In this document: positions 26,963 to 36,225 of the stretch, piece by piece
Layout: every line of letters starts with the position of its first letter
Position numbering within the stretch: the first letter of the stretch is position 1
Origin: Pacificitalea sp040119125
GTDB lineage: Bacteria > Pseudomonadota > Alphaproteobacteria > Rhodobacterales > Rhodobacteraceae
Direction of reading: 5' to 3'
DNA length: 64,000 bases
NCBI GenBank assembly: GCA_040119125.1
Contig: JBEDTR010000016.1
Span: 62,001-126,000 of the forward strand
Notes under the pieces: generated by a model
Databases searched by the model: none
Seen by the model: only the letters and a program-made list of their open reading frames with translations
Told to the model about the DNA's origin: nothing
Made by a program: the position numbers and the translations under genes

Positions 26963-28459
26963 TCAGCGGCTTCCTTCCCGGTGTTGTCCGCGTGCCATGT
27001 GCTGCGGCGGAGACGTCATTGCCAATGCGCCGCGCACGCACGCTTCGATAAATCCTTGGGTTTTCAGGCTGCTTTCGGTGCGCCAAAGCAGGATCTCGTG
27101 AAGCAGCCTTTCACGGGTCGCGCGATGTTCGGGCGCGTCCCACAGGTTCGTCTGTTCGTCCGGGTCCTGTTCAAGATCGAACAGCTGACCGTTGTCCGTG
27201 CCGATGAAATGCACCAGCTTGACCCGCCCATCGAGCACCATGGTCATCATGCGCGTGCCGGTCAGCAGCGCATCATTGGAATGCTCGGCAAAGACCATGC
27301 GGCGTTCGGGGGCAGGGGCCTCGCTGAAATAGGGGGCAAGGGAGGTCGCCTCCATCCAGCAAGGCACCTGCAAATCAGCCCATTCCAGAATGGTCGGGCC
27401 GAAATCAAACAGCGCCACATTATCCGACACACGTTTGCCTGCCGGGATGCCCGGCCCGGCGACGAGTGCGGGAACGTGGACCGTAGATTGATACATGTTC
27501 CATTTTTGCGAATGACCGTGATCGCCAAGAGCATCACCATGATCCGACGTGAACACGATGATGGTGTTATCCAGCGCCCCGCGCGCGTCCAGCGCATCGA
27601 CGATCTCGCCCACCTGTTTGTCGATCATGGTGACATTGGCATAGTAATGCGCCCGCTGTCGGTGCGATTGCTCGGCCGTCGGCGCGGCAAGATGCACGAC
27701 CCCGTCCGCATCCTCGCCCAGCATGAAATCGCGCAGGCCTTGCAGGGCTTCGGGCTGCGCTTCGGGGTCCGGGGGGATGACTTCGGGCAGGTCGCGCCCG
27801 CTATATTGATCCAGCGCGTCCTGCGTCGGATCATAGGGCGGGTGCGGGCCGGGAATACCGATCTGGAGGAAAAACGGCCCCTCGCCGGTATAGCGATCAA
27901 TCCACCATTTCGCCATCTGGCCGGTAAACACATCCGGGTGCAGGATCTCCTCCTTGTCCCAGACCCACGCGCCCAGCTGATCGCCGTAATCGGCATCGCG
28001 CCGTTTGGTCACGCGGGACGGTTTCTCCACCCCGCGCAGGAAAAACGCCTTATCCCAGTTATCCAGAAAGAACGGCAGGTTCGGATGATCGCGGTCCTTG
28101 TTTTCGGTCACATGGCGTTCGTGGAAACCGAACGCGCCTTCGATCGGCATCGTGTGCATCTTGCCGACATTGACAGTGCGATACCCCGCTTCGGCCAGAT
28201 CCTTTACCCAGCAATATTGCCAAGGCTCGTCATTGCGGAACACGCCATTCGTATGCGGATAGGTGCCACTGAACAGCGAGGCGCGTGACGGCGCACAGGA
28301 GGGCGACGTGATATACATGTTGTCAAACGACGTGCCACGCCGCGCCAGCCGGTCGAGGTTGGGGGTGATCATGTGATCAAAGCCAAGCGCCGCGATCGTG
28401 TCGTAGCGTTGCTGATCGGTGATGATAAAGACGATATTCGGACGGTTCTGCATGGTCAT
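26963..28459 (-). CDS. Sulfatase inserted in an ABC importer operon
   Basis: A 498-residue type I sulfatase from the ATG at 28457-28459, which overlaps the stop of the MalG-type permease gene by 4 bases (ATGA); a longer in-frame reading upstream is spurious. Asp15 in FIITDQQRYD binds metal. Cys55 in TSPSCAPSRASLFSG is the formylglycine precursor. The second metal motif is VFTSDHGDALGDHG. There is no signal peptide, so substrates are probably desulfated after import by the flanking ABC system. The tight coupling of sulfatase synthesis to the transporter is the clearest sign that the importer carries a sulfated solute. Confidence 0.93.
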   Translation of the reverse strand: MTMQNRPNIVFIITDQQRYDTIAALGFDHMITPNLDRLARRGTSFDNMYITSPSCAPSRASLFSGTYPHTNGVFRNDEPWQYCWVKDLAEAGYRTVNVGKMHTMPIEGAFGFHERHVTENKDRDHPNLPFFLDNWDKAFFLRGVEKPSRVTKRRDADYGDQLGAWVWDKEEILHPDVFTGQMAKWWIDRYTGEGPFFLQIGIPGPHPPYDPTQDALDQYSGRDLPEVIPPDPEAQPEALQGLRDFMLGEDADGVVHLAAPTAEQSHRQRAHYYANVTMIDKQVGEIVDALDARGALDNTIIVFTSDHGDALGDHGHSQKWNMYQSTVHVPALVAGPGIPAGKRVSDNVALFDFGPTILEWADLQVPCWMEATSLAPYFSEAPAPERRMVFAEHSNDALLTGTRMMTMVLDGRVKLVHFIGTDNGQLFDLEQDPDEQTNLWDAPEHRATRERLLHEILLWRTESSLKTQGFIEACVRGALAMTSPPQHMARGQHREGSR

Positions 28460-29286
28460 CCTTTTACGGCCCCCGAAAGCGACTGAACGATATAGCGGTT
28501 GGCGATGGCCATCAGCGGCAGGATCGGCAGCGTCAGCGCAATGCTTGCCACTGCGATCGAGGCCCAGTCGACGCTGTCGAATGAAATGAAGTTCATCACC
28601 GCCACCGGCGCGGTCGTGGTGTCGGACCGCGTGATGATGAGCGAATAGAAGAAGTCGTTCCACGCGACAAGGAAGGCCAGGATCGCCGCCGCCACTGCAC
28701 CGGGCCGCGCGGCGGGGAGCGCGATCAGCAGGAAGGCCTGCCCAAGCGACGCATCATCCATCACCGCCGCTTCGATCAGCTCATCGGGCACCTGCGCAAA
28801 GGAGTTCCACATCGACCACGTCACCAAAGGCAGCGTCAGCGTCATATAGGCAAAGACCAACCCGGCATATGTGTCGATCAGACCCGCATTCACATAGAAC
28901 AGGAACAGCGGAATGACGAAGCCCACCGGGGGCGCCATCCGCAACAGCAGCAAGACCCAGGACGCGACGAATTTTCCCGACACGCGCGATTTGGCCAAAG
29001 CGAACCCGGCAGGCACGCCGATCAGCATGGCAAAGATCGTCGACAGGCCAGCGGTGATGAACGAATTCATCAGCGCCTTGGGAAAGTCCGACCGGGTGAT
29101 GTTGTAGAAATTGTCGAAGGTAAGCTTGAACGGGCTTTCCCAGATCGGCTCGAACACCGCATCGGGGGAGCGGAAAGCAAGCAACAGCGTCCAGAGCGTC
29201 GGAACCGCCGCAAAGGCGAGCAGAACAAACATCACCGTCATGCCGAGGGCGCGTTTGACGCGGTAATCGCGGCTGTTATCGATCAT
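28456..29286 (-). CDS. ABC transporter permease, MalG type
   Basis: A 276-residue inner-membrane permease with about six helices. The family signature loop is APPVGFVIPLFLFYVNAGLIDTYAGLVFAYMTLTLPLVTWSM, and the coupling loop is ELIEAAVMDDASLGQAFLLIALPAARPG. It pairs with the MalF-type subunit encoded upstream. Its start overlaps the stop of that gene and its stop overlaps the start of the sulfatase gene, each by 4 bases. Confidence 0.93.
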   Translation of the reverse strand: MIDNSRDYRVKRALGMTVMFVLLAFAAVPTLWTLLLAFRSPDAVFEPIWESPFKLTFDNFYNITRSDFPKALMNSFITAGLSTIFAMLIGVPAGFALAKSRVSGKFVASWVLLLLRMAPPVGFVIPLFLFYVNAGLIDTYAGLVFAYMTLTLPLVTWSMWNSFAQVPDELIEAAVMDDASLGQAFLLIALPAARPGAVAAAILAFLVAWNDFFYSLIITRSDTTTAPVAVMNFISFDSVDWASIAVASIALTLPILPLMAIANRYIVQSLSGAVKG

Positions 29287-30179
29287 CGGGAGATCCTCTG
29301 GTTCAGACGCGCAACGTAGAAGCTGATCAAAGCTGCCATCACGAACAGCACGACCGCGATGGAGGCACCGTAGGCGACGTTCGAGCTTTGGAATGTCTGC
29401 ACGTAGGCGTAGAAATTCGTGGCTTGGGTGGACCGGCCCGGCCCGCCTTTGGTCATCACGAAAATCATCGGAAAATGCTTGAGCGAGTCGATGAACCGAA
29501 ACAGCGTCACCATCAGCAGCGCCGGCATCAGCAGCGGTAGCGTGATGAAGATGAACGTCTTGACGCGGGTCGCGCCGTCCAGCGCGGCGGCTTCATCGAG
29601 ATCGGTCGAGATGCCTTGAAGAGCGGCGAGGATGATAAGCATCGCGAAGGGGAAGTTGGTCCATGTGTCGGCGACGACGATGGCAAAAATCGCGCCGCCC
29701 TGACTGGTCAGGAAGCTCGGCACCGTGATGCCGAATACATCGAAAAATGCGTTGATCGGCGATAGGGTCGGGGTGAAAAGCGACAGCCAGATCAAGGCCA
29801 CCGCGACATGCGGCACTGCATAGGGCACAAGGAAGAATACCCGGCCCAGCCGCCATTTTCCGGTGACCTTCTGCAGGCCGACCGCAATCGCCGTGCCGAT
29901 GGTGACTTGCGCTGCCACGCCGAAAATCGACAGGGCCATCATAACATAGACCGAGTTCACGAACCGCTGGTCGCCCACCAGTCTTGCGAAATTCTGGAAG
30001 CCGAACTCGCCCTTCGTGCCCCGGATCAGGTGATAGTCGCTGAACGATAGCGCAAACATTCCCGCCAAAGGAACGATTGCAAAGATTGCGACGGCGAGGA
30101 GCGCGGGAATGATCATCCTGCGATAGCCGCGCTCAAGTTCGTAGGTCGCGCCACGCCGCTTTGTGGTGGTCGGTGTCAT
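29283..30179 (-). CDS. ABC transporter permease, MalF type
   Basis: A 298-residue inner-membrane permease. The N-terminal helix is at residues 21-45 (MIIPALLAVAIFAIVPLAGMFALSF), and the coupling loop reads STDLDEAAALDGATRVKTFIFITLPLLMP, typical of sugar-class importers. It precedes the MalG-type gene with a 4-base overlap. A 68-base gap with a stem-loop separates it from the binding-protein gene. Confidence 0.93.
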   Translation of the reverse strand: MTPTTTKRRGATYELERGYRRMIIPALLAVAIFAIVPLAGMFALSFSDYHLIRGTKGEFGFQNFARLVGDQRFVNSVYVMMALSIFGVAAQVTIGTAIAVGLQKVTGKWRLGRVFFLVPYAVPHVAVALIWLSLFTPTLSPINAFFDVFGITVPSFLTSQGGAIFAIVVADTWTNFPFAMLIILAALQGISTDLDEAAALDGATRVKTFIFITLPLLMPALLMVTLFRFIDSLKHFPMIFVMTKGGPGRSTQATNFYAYVQTFQSSNVAYGASIAVVLFVMAALISFYVARLNQRISR

Positions 30180-30203
30180 GTCGTCGCTTTCCGCTGGGAA
30201 TTT

Positions 30204-30229
30204 GTCCGGCAGGGTCTGCCCCGCCGGAC
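30204..30229 (-). promoter_or_regulatory. Intercistronic stem-loop after the sugar-class binding-protein gene
   Basis: Seven-bp stem GTCCGGC / GCCGGAC with an inner GGG/CCC pairing around CAGA, 18 bases past the binding-protein stop and before the MalF-type gene. It matches the layout of the other binding-protein-first operons here. Confidence 0.55.
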
Positions 30230-30247
30230 GTCCATCAAGACCGGGGA

Positions 30248-31522
30248 TTACAGGCCCAGAATGTCCCGCATTTCCTGCTCGGCGGCTTCCAGCGCGTCTT
30301 CAGGCGACATCAGGCCGTTGACGGCTGCGTTGACATTCTCGCCAACCGCGGCACCCAGCGAGGGCCAATCGGGCAGCAGCGGGCGGTAATGACCAACCGC
30401 AAGGTTCAGCGCCTCGACCCGCAGCTTCAGGAAGTCGGGATGCACATCGGCGTATTTCGCGATAACATCGGGATTTTCCGCAACCGGACCGGTCGTGAAG
30501 TCCGGGAACGGCTCCGACAGCGCGATCTTGGTGACGGTCTCGGGGCTGACAGCCCATTCGATGAACTTCGCCGCAGCTTCGGGATTGGCGGCGCTTGCCG
30601 AAATGCCCAGCCCGTGAACCGCGATGGCCGGGGACCGTCCGGCAGGCCCGCCGGGAGGCAGGGCCAGCCCGGTTACATCCGCGAATTTGCTTTTGGCGGG
30701 ATCGACGATCTGGCTGACGACACCGGTGCCTTCGACGGTGAAGGCGGCCTGACCGTTTTGCGCGGCGGCATTGACCTCGGCAAAGTTGAAATTGCCAGCG
30801 CCTTGGGGGGAATAGTCATTCACCAGCTTGGTATAGATTTTCAGCGCTTCGAGGTTTTCAGGCGAATTGATCGCGGGCGTCAGATCGCCGTTCACGAAAT
30901 CCTCAAAGAACTTGCCACCATAGGCGCGCATGATCATCGGGAAGATGAACATGTTGAACCCTTGCCCCGGCACGGCACGCAGCGCGATGGCGGCGGTGTC
31001 GTCGGTATGGATCGCTTCCGCGACGGTCAGCATCTCTTCCCAGGTTTGCGGCACTTCCAGCCCCGCGGCCTCCAGAATGTCCTTGCGATAGGTCATCAGT
31101 CCGGTGCCCGCCATGAACGGAACGGCCCAAAGCTCATCATTGATGACATAGGATTGCAGCGGCCCGGCAAGGATGTCCTTCTTGACCGGCATGGCGTCGA
31201 CTTCGGCAGTGATCGGTTTCAGCCAGTTCGCGGCAACCCATTGCTGGACCTGAATGGACGGGGTGTGAACTACGTCGATATCGCCAGTGCCGCCGGTGAA
31301 GGACAGGGTGATCCGGCTTTCGAATACGTCCTGACCGATCACGTCGATATTGGCCTTGATGCCGGTTTCGGCCTCGAACTCACCGGCCAGCTTTTGCAGC
31401 CCGGTCGTGTAAGGCATGCCGAACAGAACGACGTTGATTTCCTCGGTCTGCGCCACGGCGGGCGCAAACGGCACGGCAAGCGCAAAGCTCGCCACGAGAG
31501 CCGTGGTATAAAGGTGTTTCAT
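30248..31522 (-). CDS. ABC transporter solute-binding protein, sugar class (SBP_bac_1)
   Basis: A 424-residue extracytoplasmic binding protein. The ATG at 31520-31522 follows GGGAGGAATT; the reading frame extends further upstream but without signal or family sequence. The signal peptide ends at FAPAVAQ (about residue 25). The family 1 pattern is seen in LAGEFEAETGIKANIDVIG, GDIDVVHTPSIQVQQWVAANWLKPI and DELWAVPFMAGTGLMTYRKDILEAAGLEVPQTWEEML. It should bind a sugar or sugar-like solute. With a sulfatase inside the operon, a sulfated carbohydrate or similar is the best guess, but this is inference. Confidence 0.92.
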   Translation of the reverse strand: MKHLYTTALVASFALAVPFAPAVAQTEEINVVLFGMPYTTGLQKLAGEFEAETGIKANIDVIGQDVFESRITLSFTGGTGDIDVVHTPSIQVQQWVAANWLKPITAEVDAMPVKKDILAGPLQSYVINDELWAVPFMAGTGLMTYRKDILEAAGLEVPQTWEEMLTVAEAIHTDDTAAIALRAVPGQGFNMFIFPMIMRAYGGKFFEDFVNGDLTPAINSPENLEALKIYTKLVNDYSPQGAGNFNFAEVNAAAQNGQAAFTVEGTGVVSQIVDPAKSKFADVTGLALPPGGPAGRSPAIAVHGLGISASAANPEAAAKFIEWAVSPETVTKIALSEPFPDFTTGPVAENPDVIAKYADVHPDFLKLRVEALNLAVGHYRPLLPDWPSLGAAVGENVNAAVNGLMSPEDALEAAEQEMRDILGL

Positions 31523-31556
31523 AATTCCTCCCAGATGTTGACGCCCTCCCGCTTCT

Positions 31557-32378
31557 CTAACCTCCTCGAAGCGGTGCGACGTGATGCTTGGGCCGCGGTC
31601 GATGTGCGGCACTCTCCTCGAATACGAGCTCGGTGAGCTCCTCGCGCGCCGCAAGCAGCGCGTGTCTGTATGTCTCGATATCCCCCTTGGCACCCTCAGC
31701 CGGTTCAGCAAGGGCGAGCAGGTGCAGGAACTTCCCGTCAGGATCCTCGACCACCGTGGCGCATCGGCGGATCCCCATATGGTTGCCCTGTGGGTCCACG
31801 GCGAAGTTTTCCGAGCGCATGCGTTCGAGAACCTCCCTCACCGAGGCGGCTGGCAGCCATGATGTGATCTGGCCGGGATCGCGCAGGGTCTCGAAAAAAC
31901 CGTCGGTGTAGAATTGCGCCTCAAGCGCATCCCAATCCAACCGGCTCAGATAGAGCTGCGACAGCACGTCCAGCTCATAGAGAGAGCGCCGGAACCCGAC
32001 ATTGGCTCGGATGATAACCTCCGGATCGGGGTGATCGGCCTTGGAGTGCCAAAGAAGCTCGTGACCGGCCACCACGACGACCTCCGCCGAGACCCCAAGC
32101 CGCTCCGACAGGGACCGCATCGTGACGTCGAGTTTCGCCAGATAGGTCTCGGACATTGGGACGTTGCGCTGAAGCCGGAAGTTGCGAACGCAAAATTTCT
32201 CGCTGGTGCGAAACAGGTAACCCCAATCGGAAAGCGACTTTATGATCCGGTTGAGCGTGGCCGGGGACAGGCCGCAATCTCGTGCAATATCAACCTGCTT
32301 CAGCGGGCCGGGACCCGCCGCCATGATGTATTCCAGCACTTGCAGAGTTCGCTCAGTAGGGTTCATCGCTTCTTTCAT
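31557..32378 (-). CDS. IclR-family transcriptional regulator
   Basis: A 273-residue regulator from the ATG at 32376-32378; an ATG at 32366 (giving 269 residues) is an alternative, while the more upstream TTG would lie inside the operator. The N-terminal winged HTH covers about residues 5-70 (ERTLQVLEYIMAAG, QVDIARDCGLSPATLNRIIKSLSDWGYLF). The IclR effector domain fills the rest. It lies 34 bases upstream of the binding-protein gene on the same strand, so it is probably both regulator and first gene of the ABC importer/sulfatase operon. Two palindromic boxes at its 5' end suggest autoregulation. The effector is unknown. Confidence 0.9.
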   Translation of the reverse strand: MKEAMNPTERTLQVLEYIMAAGPGPLKQVDIARDCGLSPATLNRIIKSLSDWGYLFRTSEKFCVRNFRLQRNVPMSETYLAKLDVTMRSLSERLGVSAEVVVVAGHELLWHSKADHPDPEVIIRANVGFRRSLYELDVLSQLYLSRLDWDALEAQFYTDGFFETLRDPGQITSWLPAASVREVLERMRSENFAVDPQGNHMGIRRCATVVEDPDGKFLHLLALAEPAEGAKGDIETYRHALLAAREELTELVFEESAAHRPRPKHHVAPLRGG

Positions 32379-32407
32379 ATATGGAATGCTAAGTTCCAAT
32401 ATTGGAA
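32373..32407 (-). promoter_or_regulatory. Tandem IclR-type operator boxes
   Basis: A perfect 14-bp palindrome, TTCCAATATTGGAA (32394-32407), and a near-copy, TTTCATATATGGAA (32373-32386), lie with centres 21 bp apart, two helical turns. TTCC...GGAA dyads are typical of IclR-family sites. They overlap the start region of the iclR gene, fitting autorepression and control of the whole downstream operon. Confidence 0.55.
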
Positions 32408-32645
32408 TTTACATATGAGTGCCGTGTTTGCGCCCGTCTGTCAACACTTGTCCGCTCACCGGACGAGCCGCGCCGATTTCGAGATTTGCGCGTGACAGGC
32501 AGTCGCTGGACCTCCGCCTATTTTCATAGGGTTAGGCGCGTCATGCAGTGGGTTTGAATGCACCGAAATCACGGGCAGGCTGTGGGCGGAGCCGAACCAA
32601 ACCGGCGGGAACGGCGTTATCAGACCGTGCCACAAGGAGATAACC

Positions 32646-33566
32646 ATGGCCTCTCGCGCAGTCTGGAAAGGACAGCTTCGCCTGTCGCTCGTCTCCATCC
32701 CGGTGGAGATTCATTCCGCGACCAAGACCGGCGCGCGGGTGAGCTTTCGGCAAATTCACGGTCCCAGCGGCAAACGCGTGCGTTATGAGAAAACGGTGCC
32801 CGGCATCGGTCCGGTGAAGTCTGACGACATCCTCAAGGGCTATGAGCTGGGCGACGATGAATATCTGCTGCTGGAGCCAGATGAGATCGACGAGATCAAG
32901 CTGGAGACCAAGAAGACGCTCGAACTGGTCCAGTTCGTTGATTTCTGCGAGATCCCGCCGCTCTATTTCGACAAGCCTTATTACGTCGTGCCGACCGATG
33001 ATCTGGCGGAGGACGCCTACCGTGTGGTGCGCGATGCGTTGCGCGGTGCAAAGAAGGTCGGGCTGGGCCAGCTGACCATGCGGGGGAAGGAATACCTCTG
33101 TGCGTTAAAGCCCTGCGGTGACGGGTTATTGTTGGAGACGCTGCATTACGCCGATGAAATTCGCGAAGCTGATCCCCTGTTTTCTGACATCGCGGATGAG
33201 GCGTCCGATGACGACCTGTTGGCCGTCGCGACACAGCTCATCGACCGGAAATCCGACGCGTTTGATGCAGGCATCTTCAAAAATCGCTATGATGAGGGGC
33301 TGCGCGATCTGATCGAGCGCAAGCGCCGCAACAAGAAGACCCCGCGCGCCCGAACCGGAGATGACCGTAGCGGTGGCGGTGACGACAATGTCGTCGACCT
33401 GATGTCCGCGCTGAAGCAAAGCCTCGCCAAGGACAAATCCGGCGGTAAATCGGGGAGCAAGGCCAGCGGCGGTAAGGCGGCTGCGAAACCGAAGGCCAAA
33501 TCAACGAAGTCATCGGGCGCGAAGGCAAGCCCGGCCAAGCGTGGCTCCCGCTCGAAGTCGGCGTGA
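32646..33566 (+). CDS. ku: Non-homologous end joining protein Ku
   Basis: A 306-residue bacterial Ku. The core (residues 1-~250) begins ASRAVWKGQLRLSLVSIPVEIHSATK and contains YELGDDEYLLLEPDEIDEIKLE, typical of the family. The C-terminal ~60 residues are a Lys/Ser/Gly-rich basic tail, commonly variable in bacterial Ku and used for DNA contact. Ku homodimers bind double-strand break ends and recruit LigD. The start follows CAAGGAGAT. The ligD gene begins one base after the stop, so they form one operon. Confidence 0.95.
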   Translation: MASRAVWKGQLRLSLVSIPVEIHSATKTGARVSFRQIHGPSGKRVRYEKTVPGIGPVKSDDILKGYELGDDEYLLLEPDEIDEIKLETKKTLELVQFVDFCEIPPLYFDKPYYVVPTDDLAEDAYRVVRDALRGAKKVGLGQLTMRGKEYLCALKPCGDGLLLETLHYADEIREADPLFSDIADEASDDDLLAVATQLIDRKSDAFDAGIFKNRYDEGLRDLIERKRRNKKTPRARTGDDRSGGGDDNVVDLMSALKQSLAKDKSGGKSGSKASGGKAAAKPKAKSTKSSGAKASPAKRGSRSKSA

Positions 33567-33567
33567 C

Positions 33568-36021
33568 GTGACCCGGCTGGAGCGATATCTGGAGCGTCGG
33601 GATTTCTCAACGACGCCGGAGCCATCGGAGGCGAGCGCCGCGCCCGCGCTTGCCCTGCGCTACAGCATGCAAAAACACGCGGCCACCCGCACTCATTTCG
33701 ATCTGCGACTGGAATGGGATGGGGCATTGTTGAGTTGGGCGGTGACCCGTGGACCGTCTTTTCAATTGGGCGAGAAGCGGCTTGCCGTGCGGACCGAGGA
33801 TCACCCGATCTCCTATCTCGGTTTTGAGGGCAACATCCCCGCCCGGCAATATGGCGCGGGCGCGGTGATGCTGTGGGATTTGGGGCATTGGGAGCCGCTG
33901 AGCCCGGTCGCGGCGGGTCTGCGCAAAGGACATCTGCAATTCCGCATTCACGGGGTGCGGCTGTCGGGCGCGTGGCACTTGATCCGGATGAACACGAAGG
34001 AGAAACGCGAAAACTGGCTGCTGACCAAGCAAGATGACGAGGTCGCGGGCCGACGCGATCCTGTTGCGCGCTACCGGCGGGGCGTGACCAGCCGCCGCAG
34101 CTTCGCCGAGATACGCAAGGATGCGGCCCCGGTCGATCTGCGAGAGGGCGAGCGCCCGCGTTTCGCCAAGCCGCAACTTGCCACGCTGAGCGACACGCTG
34201 CCTGACGGCAATGACTGGTGGCATGAGCTGAAATTCGACGGTTATCGCGGAATGATCGCGCTGGGGCAGGGCGGAACAAAGGTCTTTACCCGCAATGGCA
34301 AGGACTGGTCGGACCGGTTCGCAAGCCTGCTGCCTGCGTTCGACGATCTGCCCTGCGAGAGCGCCCTGATCGACGGTGAGATCGTCGCCGGTGCCGGGCT
34401 GCACGGGTTCTCGGCCTTGCAGGACGCGCTGAAACTCGGCGGGCCGTTCCGCTTTTACGCGTTCGATTTGCTGCACTGTGATGGCAAGGATCTGACGCGC
34501 CAGCCATTGCAGGACCGGCGCAACGCGCTTGAGGAGTTGTGGCGCGGCATGTCGCCTGCGGGACAGGCGCAGATCTCGCCCATTATTGAGCGCAGCCCCG
34601 AGGAGGTCTTTGGCGACATCTGCGCGGCAGGCGGCGAGGGGCTGATTTCAAAGCGGATCGACGCGCCCTACCGCCATAGCCGGACGAAAAGCTGGCTGAA
34701 GGTGAAATGCGAGATGCGCGACGAATTTGTGATCCTTGGCTGGCAGCCGAGCGATAAGCGCGGCAGACCGTTTGCCTCGTTGCTGCTGGGCGCGCAGGAC
34801 AGCGACGGGCTGCGCTATGTCGGCAAGGTGGGAACCGGGTTCAGCGAGGATCAGATGGAGGCGCTGAGCCGCGCGATGCAAGCGTTGACCCGCAAGACCG
34901 CGCCCGTTGAGGCCGACGCCGCCGACACGCGGGGCGCGCAATGGATCACGCCCAAACTGGTGGCCGAAGTGCAATATGCCGAGCGCACCGCCAATGGCCT
35001 GCTGCGCCATGCCCGCTATATCGACCTGCGCGAGGATAAACCCGCGGACGAGGTGCGCCTCGATAATGACCGGGATCGGGCGGGACCCGACCGGAAGGAC
35101 GGACACCACGCGGGTAAGCTTGTCGTCGCGGGCCAGCGGATCAGCAGCGGGGACCGCGTGGTTTATCCAAAGGCCGGCATAACCAAGGCGCAGGTCGCGG
35201 AATATTATGCGGCGATGGCCGAGCGTATCCTGCCTTTCGCGGCTGACCGGCCTTTGTCATTGCTGCGCCTGCCCGAAGGCCTGACGGGCGAGACATTCTT
35301 TCAAAAGCACGCGGGCAAGGGATTTCCGGACGCGATCCGCGAGATGTCGCTGGAGGAGGCAGATGGCGCGACGGCCAGCTATATGTATGTCACCGATGCC
35401 GCCGGTTTGGTGGGGGCGGCGCAGATGGGGGCGTTGGAGCTGCATATCTGGGGCAGCCGACGGGACCGGCTCGACAGGCCGGATCGCATGGTGTTCGATC
35501 TCGATCCCGATCCGGGTCTTAGCTTTGCCGATGTGACCGCCGCCGCTTGTGATCTGCGCGATCGCTTGCAGGCGCTGGGCTTGCCAAGTTGGCCGCTTCT
35601 GTCAGGCGGCAAAGGTGTGCATGTCGTCGTTCCGCTGCGCCGCGTCGCGGGCTGGGATACGGTGAAGCTTTACTCCCGCATATTCTCAACCCTGCTCGCC
35701 TCCGAGGAGCCAGAGCGGTTCGTGGCCACCATGTCCAAGGCAAAGCGCAAGGGTCGGATTTTTATCGACTGGCTGCGCAACGAGCGGGGGGCCACCGCCA
35801 TTGCGCCGTTTTCCCTGCGCGCACGGGAAGGTGCGCCGGTCGCGGTCCCGGTCACATGGGAGGATTTGCGGGGATATGACACGGCGCAGGCCTTTGACCT
35901 GAGCCGCGTCCTGTCCGGCGATATTCCCGATCCTGATTTCCCCAATCCTGTGAGTTTGACCCAGCCGAAAATCGAGGCGCTGGAACAGGCGCTGAGCGCG
36001 GCCAAGGACGACGCCAAATAG
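33568..36021 (+). CDS. ligD: DNA ligase D (phosphoesterase-ligase-polymerase)
   Basis: An 817-residue multidomain end-joining enzyme if started at the GTG at 33568, which gives the family N-terminus (RLERYLERRDFSTTPEP). An in-frame GTG at 33541 inside ku is less likely. Domain order is 3'-phosphoesterase (about 30-155, HFDLRLEWDGALLSWAV), ATP-dependent ligase (about 180-480, nucleophile Lys222 in ELKFDGYRG, plus SKRIDAPYRHSRTKSWLKVK) and primase-like polymerase (about 520-817, VFDLDPDPGLSFADV with the catalytic acidic pair). It repairs double-strand breaks with Ku, filling and sealing ends. Confidence 0.95.
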   Translation: MTRLERYLERRDFSTTPEPSEASAAPALALRYSMQKHAATRTHFDLRLEWDGALLSWAVTRGPSFQLGEKRLAVRTEDHPISYLGFEGNIPARQYGAGAVMLWDLGHWEPLSPVAAGLRKGHLQFRIHGVRLSGAWHLIRMNTKEKRENWLLTKQDDEVAGRRDPVARYRRGVTSRRSFAEIRKDAAPVDLREGERPRFAKPQLATLSDTLPDGNDWWHELKFDGYRGMIALGQGGTKVFTRNGKDWSDRFASLLPAFDDLPCESALIDGEIVAGAGLHGFSALQDALKLGGPFRFYAFDLLHCDGKDLTRQPLQDRRNALEELWRGMSPAGQAQISPIIERSPEEVFGDICAAGGEGLISKRIDAPYRHSRTKSWLKVKCEMRDEFVILGWQPSDKRGRPFASLLLGAQDSDGLRYVGKVGTGFSEDQMEALSRAMQALTRKTAPVEADAADTRGAQWITPKLVAEVQYAERTANGLLRHARYIDLREDKPADEVRLDNDRDRAGPDRKDGHHAGKLVVAGQRISSGDRVVYPKAGITKAQVAEYYAAMAERILPFAADRPLSLLRLPEGLTGETFFQKHAGKGFPDAIREMSLEEADGATASYMYVTDAAGLVGAAQMGALELHIWGSRRDRLDRPDRMVFDLDPDPGLSFADVTAAACDLRDRLQALGLPSWPLLSGGKGVHVVVPLRRVAGWDTVKLYSRIFSTLLASEEPERFVATMSKAKRKGRIFIDWLRNERGATAIAPFSLRAREGAPVAVPVTWEDLRGYDTAQAFDLSRVLSGDIPDPDFPNPVSLTQPKIEALEQALSAAKDDAK

Positions 36022-36225
36022 GGGCGGTGCTGTTCGCTGGGGACCGGCCTGACGCATACAAGTTTTCAGCCTGCGTGGTATCAAACGCCTCCGGTGGCGT
36101 GGCTGCGATCATGCTCTGCCAGCGGGGTTCGCGGCGTCATGAAGGCTTTCCGCCGAGCGGCGTTCGCGTCCGGTTGTCCGCCCATTTGCGCGTGCTATAT
36201 GACGCGCAAACAACGGGGCGCAGGC

